Part shown: positions 59,680 to 64,000 of the stretch, in pieces
Position numbering within the stretch: position 1 is the stretch's first letter
Layout: the number at the start of each line of letters is the position of its first letter
Source: Cryptoclostridium sp036644995
GTDB lineage: Bacteria; Bacillota; Dehalobacteriia; UBA7702
Reading direction: 5' to 3'
NCBI GenBank assembly: GCA_036644995.1
Contig: JAVXOZ010000006.1
Location: forward strand, 1-64,000
Length of the DNA stretch: 64,000 nucleotides
The notes under the pieces: generated by a model
The model's input: the letters and a program-made list of their open reading frames with translations, nothing else
The model's database searches: none
Told to the model about the DNA's origin: nothing
Translations under genes and position numbers: made by a program

Positions 59680-60972
59680 ATGTTATTAAAGGATATTTCT
59701 ATTTTAAATGAAGATTTTGAAATTAAAGACCATTATTATTTGGGCATAAAAGGCAGAAAAATAGAATATATAGGTACAAAAATGCCCGAGGATAATTTTG
59801 GCGAAATTTTTGAAGGTAAGGATAAGCTGGTTATGCCGGCATTTTATAATGCCCATGCTCATACACCCATGACCATTTTGCGTGGCTATGGGGAAAATAT
59901 GATATTGCAGGATTGGCTTTTTAAAAAAATCTTTCCTTTTGAGGCACATCTTAATGAGGAATCCGTGTATTATGCCGCTCTTTTAGGTATTGGTGAAATG
60001 TTCCGTGGGGGCTGTGTGGCTGCTACGGATATGTATAAGCATGGTGAAAGCATAGCTAAAGCTTTTATTGATAGTGGTGCCAAAGTTAATCTTTCCATTG
60101 GTACTATTTGTCTTGATGATAGCAGCTATTATGATATAAAAGACTACGCTGAAAATGAACACCTCTTTGCTCAATATCATCAAAGTCAAAACCAAAGGAT
60201 AAAAATTGATATGAGCATACATGGTGAATACACATCTTCACCCAAAGTGGTGGCAGAAGTGGCGGACTATGCTCAAAAAAAGGGCAGTCGTATCCAGGTA
60301 CATATTTCGGAAACCGAGGCTGAACACCTTGAATGTATTGAGCGCCATGGCAAAACCCCTGTTGGTTATTTTAATGATTTGGGCTTGTTTGATATGCCCA
60401 CCACTGCTGCCCATTGTGTTTGGATTTCCCCGGAGGACATGGAAATTCTTGCAGAAAAAGGTGTATTTGTGGGGCACTGTCCCGTTAGCAATTTGAAATT
60501 AGCCAGTGGTTTTGCGGATATCCCTACTATGCTAAAAAAAGGAGTATCCGTGGCATTGGGCACCGATGGTGCTGCCAGCAACAATAACCTGAGTATGTTG
60601 GAAGAATTGAAGATTTTTGCCTTAATTCACAAAGGAAATCAAAAAAATCCCTTGCTGATAACACCCCAAGAAGCTTTGTTTACAGCTACCAGAAGTGGGG
60701 CATTATCCCAAGGTAGGGATGATTGCGGCTTGGTGAAAGAGGGATTTTGTGCAGACCTTGCGGTTATTGATATGAATAAACCTCATCTTGTACCCAAAGA
60801 ACATATCCTTAGCCATTTGGTGTATTCCGCACAGGACAGCGATGTTTTTATGACAATTTGTGATGGAAAAATAGTGTACTGCGATGGTAAATATCCCACC
60901 ATGGACATGGAAAAAATTATGGCTGAAGTAAATAAACGCTATAATTTAATAAAAGAAAAAGTAAATCAATAA
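59680..60972 (+). CDS. Amidohydrolase, SAH/5'-methylthioadenosine deaminase type
   Basis: 430 residues, metal-dependent TIM-barrel deaminase. Metal motif NAHAHTPMTILRGYG, then SIHGEYTSSPK, VHISETEAEHLE, and the Asp motif ALGTDGAASNNNLSMLEE. Best fit is the MtaD/S-adenosylhomocysteine deaminase group; related guanine or cytosine deaminases cannot be excluded. Methyltransfer metabolism in the host would supply such substrates. Confidence 0.85.
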   Translation: MLLKDISILNEDFEIKDHYYLGIKGRKIEYIGTKMPEDNFGEIFEGKDKLVMPAFYNAHAHTPMTILRGYGENMILQDWLFKKIFPFEAHLNEESVYYAALLGIGEMFRGGCVAATDMYKHGESIAKAFIDSGAKVNLSIGTICLDDSSYYDIKDYAENEHLFAQYHQSQNQRIKIDMSIHGEYTSSPKVVAEVADYAQKKGSRIQVHISETEAEHLECIERHGKTPVGYFNDLGLFDMPTTAAHCVWISPEDMEILAEKGVFVGHCPVSNLKLASGFADIPTMLKKGVSVALGTDGAASNNNLSMLEELKIFALIHKGNQKNPLLITPQEALFTATRSGALSQGRDDCGLVKEGFCADLAVIDMNKPHLVPKEHILSHLVYSAQDSDVFMTICDGKIVYCDGKYPTMDMEKIMAEVNKRYNLIKEKVNQ

Positions 60973-61104
60973 GGGTAAAAAAAGTATTTTTATGGGAATA
61001 TAAATGTGTAGTTTTTAGTAATTTTCTTGCGAATTTTTGCATTTTATAGAAAAGTATGTTATAATCAGTGGCTGTAAGATTAACAAATGAGGTACTTATT
61101 TCTA

Positions 61105-62226
61105 ATGAATGATAGAAAAAAAGATTGGGATAACAACGCCGATAGCTTTGGAGAACAAGGCGTTCCGCATCCGATTAATTCACCCAAAAAGAAAATTAAT
61201 TCCAAAAAACCCAAAAAGAAAAAGCAGCCAAAGTTTTTTAGTACCGTATTTATTGTGCTATTGGTGTGCTTTGCAGTGGTGTTTTCATGGACAGGTTACG
61301 TTGCATCTTATGTTTATCCTTTAATTTGGGGGGATTTGGGCAACGAAAAAACTGCGGTTGTTACTGATGAACAAAAAGTTTCTTTTGAAAAAGGTCAATT
61401 TACCGTGTTGATGATGGGCTGTGATGCCAGACCCGGGGAAACTGCCAGTCGTTCTGATACCCTAATGGTAGCTTTTGTGGACCTTAATGAAAAACGTGTA
61501 CGCCTTGTGAGCATTCCCCGTGATACCTATGTGGAAATACCCACTTCCGGTGAACATACTAAAATCAATCATGCCTATGCTTTTGGGGGTATAGATTTAA
61601 CGAAAAAAACATTGAAAGAAAATTTTGATATTAATATTGATTATACCGCAGAAGTTGATTTCCAAGGATTTCGTGATGTTATAGATGCCTTGGGTGGTGT
61701 TACCATAGATGTTCCTATGCGTATGGATTATGCTGCGGAAGGCATTGATTTACAACCGGGGTTGCAAACTTTAGATGGTGATCAGTCCTTGCAGTTTTGC
61801 CGTTTCCGTGGGGATGGTCAAGGAGATATTGGCCGTGTTGCAAGGCAACAAGAGTTTATAACTACGTTAAAAGACCAATTATTATCCATGGGCACAATGC
61901 TGAAAATACCGGATTTATGCAGTGCTATTAAAAACAATGTGGTAACTAATTTAACAGGTACGCAATTATTGCAAATTCTCATGTCCATCAGCGATGGTTT
62001 TGACCTAATTACAGTGGAACCACCCGGTGAGGGGCGTTATCAAGATGGCGTAAGCTACTATTTCCTCTATGAAAATCAGAGTGAAGAATTTTTCAATGCG
62101 GTGAATAATTACCAACCCACTGCTCAAGAAATAAAAGCTCAAGAAAAAGCAGCAGGCGGCTCCGACCCTAATGCTAAAACAGAAGAAAATAATAAAGAAT
62201 CTACGGAGGGTTCCAATGAAAATTAA
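61105..62226 (+). CDS. LytR-CpsA-Psr (LCP) family protein
   Basis: 373 residues: a Lys-rich cytoplasmic start, one membrane helix (about 46-72), then the LCP domain with FTVLMMGCDARPGETASRSDTLMV, RLVSIPRDTYVEIP, KINHAYAFGG, DVIDALGGVTIDVP and LQFCRFRGDGQGDIGRVARQQEFI. Attaches glycopolymers to peptidoglycan. I start at ATG 61105; the ATG at 61087 overlaps the GAGGT ribosome-binding site. It overlaps the next gene by 11 bp. Confidence 0.92.
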   Translation: MNDRKKDWDNNADSFGEQGVPHPINSPKKKINSKKPKKKKQPKFFSTVFIVLLVCFAVVFSWTGYVASYVYPLIWGDLGNEKTAVVTDEQKVSFEKGQFTVLMMGCDARPGETASRSDTLMVAFVDLNEKRVRLVSIPRDTYVEIPTSGEHTKINHAYAFGGIDLTKKTLKENFDINIDYTAEVDFQGFRDVIDALGGVTIDVPMRMDYAAEGIDLQPGLQTLDGDQSLQFCRFRGDGQGDIGRVARQQEFITTLKDQLLSMGTMLKIPDLCSAIKNNVVTNLTGTQLLQILMSISDGFDLITVEPPGEGRYQDGVSYYFLYENQSEEFFNAVNNYQPTAQEIKAQEKAAGGSDPNAKTEENNKESTEGSNEN

Positions 62227-62965
62227 ACCTGATTATCCATCTATTAATATTTTAGGTTTAAAAGTAAATTCCGTTAATATGGCTGAAACCTTGTCTTTTG
62301 TGTCTAAAACAGTAAAAAATGATGAATTTTCTCAAATTTTAACATTAAATGCAGAGATTGCCTATCTCTCATTTAATGATAAAGAACGCAGAAAATTAGT
62401 TAATAATTGCGATTTGGTAACACCGGATGGCAGCGGTATTATGTGGGCAGCAGAGCAATATGGAAGCCCTGTTTCAGAGCGGGTTGCGGGCATTGATTTA
62501 CTGCAAAATTTACTTGGTGTTGGTGCAAAAGAGCAATATCGCTTTTACTTTTTAGGGGCAAAAGAGGATATTGTGGCAGAAGCTGCCAAAAAAGTAAAAA
62601 CCCAATATAATTGCAATGTTGTGGGATTTCATAATGGATTTTTTTCAGATGATGAAAGTTTGCAAATTGTGGATGATATCAAAAACAGCGGTGCAAATAT
62701 ACTTTTTGTGGCTATGGGTTATCCCCGTCAGGATATGTGGATTGCCAAATATGCAAAAAGTGCCGGTGTTAATGTTGGTGTTGGGGTTGGTGGCAGTTTT
62801 GATGTTTTGGCAGGGAAAGTAAAGCGGGCACCGGCGTTTTGGCAAAATATCCAAATGGAATGGTTTTACCGTTTATTAAAAGACCCCAGAAGGTTGAAAA
62901 GAACCATGAATTTGCCGAAATTTATGTCTGCGGTGAAAAAAGATATTAATAAAAAAGAAAAATAA
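62216..62965 (+). CDS. WecG/TagA/CpsF family glycosyltransferase
   Basis: 249 residues. Family motifs LTLNAEIAYLS, DLVTPDGSGIMWAA, RVAGIDLL, FLGAKEDIVAEAA, VAMGYPRQDMWI and GVGGSFDVLAGKVKRAP. Transfers ManNAc (or a related aminosugar) to a lipid-linked GlcNAc in wall-polymer synthesis. The WecB epimerase at 15714 could supply UDP-ManNAc. ATG 62216 behind GGAGGG. Confidence 0.92.
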   Translation: MKIKPDYPSINILGLKVNSVNMAETLSFVSKTVKNDEFSQILTLNAEIAYLSFNDKERRKLVNNCDLVTPDGSGIMWAAEQYGSPVSERVAGIDLLQNLLGVGAKEQYRFYFLGAKEDIVAEAAKKVKTQYNCNVVGFHNGFFSDDESLQIVDDIKNSGANILFVAMGYPRQDMWIAKYAKSAGVNVGVGVGGSFDVLAGKVKRAPAFWQNIQMEWFYRLLKDPRRLKRTMNLPKFMSAVKKDINKKEK

Positions 62966-63184
62966 TAATATATTTTCAATGAATAGGGGAGAAAAATGAA
63001 ATTTGCAGTGTTGCATTTTGCTATTTTCTTCCCTTTTGTGTTGATTTTATTAAGGTTTTATATATATAGGAAATTTTTTTGTTATCTTTTTCACTTTTAT
63101 TGGGAAATAACTTGATGAATGTGATTTTTTTAAGTATAATGTAATAAGTAATTTAATAATGGCTTATTATATGCAGGAGGAAAA

Positions 63185-64000
63185 ATGCTCAATAAAAAAT
63201 GGAAAACCATTATTCTTATAATAATAGCTGTTGCTATGGCGGCGGCTATCTACATTGGGGTTGAACGCAGCAAAGTTGAAAGTGATAATAATGCTGTGGA
63301 AATTGTTTCACAATGGGATACTTTAGTTGATAATGGTAAAAAAGACGGATTTTCCCCAGACGAAGTTTTAAAAGAATGTAAAGGATCTGTTACTTCTTTT
63401 ATTTTTAAAGAAATGACCATAGAGGATTTAAAAACCAAAAATTTAGCAGTGGGAATAACCGGTATAGAACTGAGAAGCGGCATAACCAATGGCGAATATG
63501 ACATTACCGCTAAAGATGGTGCAGCGGTTAGTGCTGATAATATTGATTTGAATTTTAAATATTTATGGCTTATGGATAAGTCTTACAGTGAATCCTTGGC
63601 AACTAATTTGTCAATAAAATCCAATGCTTATGTTAAGGAATATTCGGTAAATTCTTGGGGAAAAAACTATACCTTAATTGGCTATAATGATATTTCTTCG
63701 GAATTATCTGAATTGGGCTTGGTTTTTGATATCAATGCTATGAAAAAAGCCAATGCAAATGGTTTTTATGCAATTCCTCGGTTTACTACTTGGGCTAATT
63801 ATACCCATGGTGATATGGCTATGCTTACCAAAGACTTAGCTGATGTAAAATGCAGTGGCATAATGTTTAATGATAAAACAGTGGCTAATGTTGATAACGA
63901 TAAGGACTTAAATGCTATATATAAAGATATGGCAAAGGGTTTAAAACCCTTAAATGCCCCTGTTATTATGGTGGAATTTTATAATCAAAAAGGATTGGAC
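63185..64000 (+). CDS. Partial membrane-anchored protein, DUF5693-like (N-terminal part)
   Basis: Open from ATG 63185 (AGGAGG site) to the window edge, 272 codons with no stop. One N-terminal membrane helix (about 7-23), then an extracytoplasmic domain with a TIM-barrel-like flavour (GIELRSGITNGEY, GLVFDINAMKKANANGFYAIPRF). Position after LCP and WecG genes, where DUF5693 proteins and csaB often occur, supports that family. The C-terminal multi-pass part would lie outside. Confidence 0.65.
   Translation, partial: MLNKKWKTIILIIIAVAMAAAIYIGVERSKVESDNNAVEIVSQWDTLVDNGKKDGFSPDEVLKECKGSVTSFIFKEMTIEDLKTKNLAVGITGIELRSGITNGEYDITAKDGAAVSADNIDLNFKYLWLMDKSYSESLATNLSIKSNAYVKEYSVNSWGKNYTLIGYNDISSELSELGLVFDINAMKKANANGFYAIPRFTTWANYTHGDMAMLTKDLADVKCSGIMFNDKTVANVDNDKDLNAIYKDMAKGLKPLNAPVIMVEFYNQKGLD

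Overview
The window (AT-rich, about 38-40% G+C by eye) looks like the chromosome of an anaerobic, endospore-forming Bacillota, probably a Clostridia/Peptococcaceae-like lineage. The grounds are spoIID and a cotJABC coat operon, an IspH-ribosomal protein S1 fusion next to cmk and plsC, the order tsaC-ywlE-rpiB-comEB-wecB-atp, and an in-frame UAG in a trimethylamine methyltransferase gene, which points to pyrrolysine use. UAG is rare as a stop here: I read it at only three of roughly 65 genes. I cannot name the species.

Layout. 1-2.5 kb: polar amino-acid ABC importer (minus strand). 2.7-8.2 kb: AlkD-like repair protein, a membrane-anchored unknown, then cmk-plsC-ispH/S1. 8.7-13.1 kb: two-gene ABC exporter, divergent VWA/MoxR pair, cold-shock gene. 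13.2-24.1 kb: tsaC, phosphatase, rpiB, comEB, wecB and a complete F-type ATP synthase operon. 24.2-25.2 kb: low-complexity tandem repeats with a 100-N assembly gap, then a yjdF gene broken by one nonsense codon. 25.3-28.7 kb: ywmB, spoIID and the spore-coat cotJ operon. 29-42 kb: a PHP phosphatase, a PAS/AAA+ sigma-54 activator, and then a sigma-54-controlled amine island. 42.4-56.2 kb: a full ethanolamine-utilisation (EUT) bacterial microcompartment operon. 56.6-64 kb: polyferredoxin, acyltransferase, flavodoxin, a C_GCAxxG_C_C protein, an amidohydrolase, an LCP protein, a WecG-type glycosyltransferase and a partial membrane protein.

The most striking unit is the amine island at about 29.9-56.2 kb. 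One activator gene sits beside at least six sites matching the sigma-54 promoter pattern GG-N10-GC. They lie upstream of a UAG-containing mttB, two LicA-like choline/ethanolamine kinase paralogues, a third kinase followed by a LicB/DMT-like transporter and a small protein, a second (non-pyrrolysine) MttB-family methyltransferase, and the EUT operon. My inference is that methylated ethanolamines (choline-type compounds) are taken up, handled by the kinases and methyltransferases, and that the ethanolamine skeleton is then cleaved by EutBC inside the compartment. EutH, EutVW and EutR, an alcohol dehydrogenase, corrinoid proteins and the pyl genes are not in the window.

A second notable item is a 160-bp structured repeat present five times plus one fragment. 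Four copies are flanked by target duplications of 9, 14, 25 and 26 bp that abut one end of the element exactly, so it is a mobile element. One copy lies in the 5' leader of cmk and another supplies the stop codon of the AlkD-like gene.
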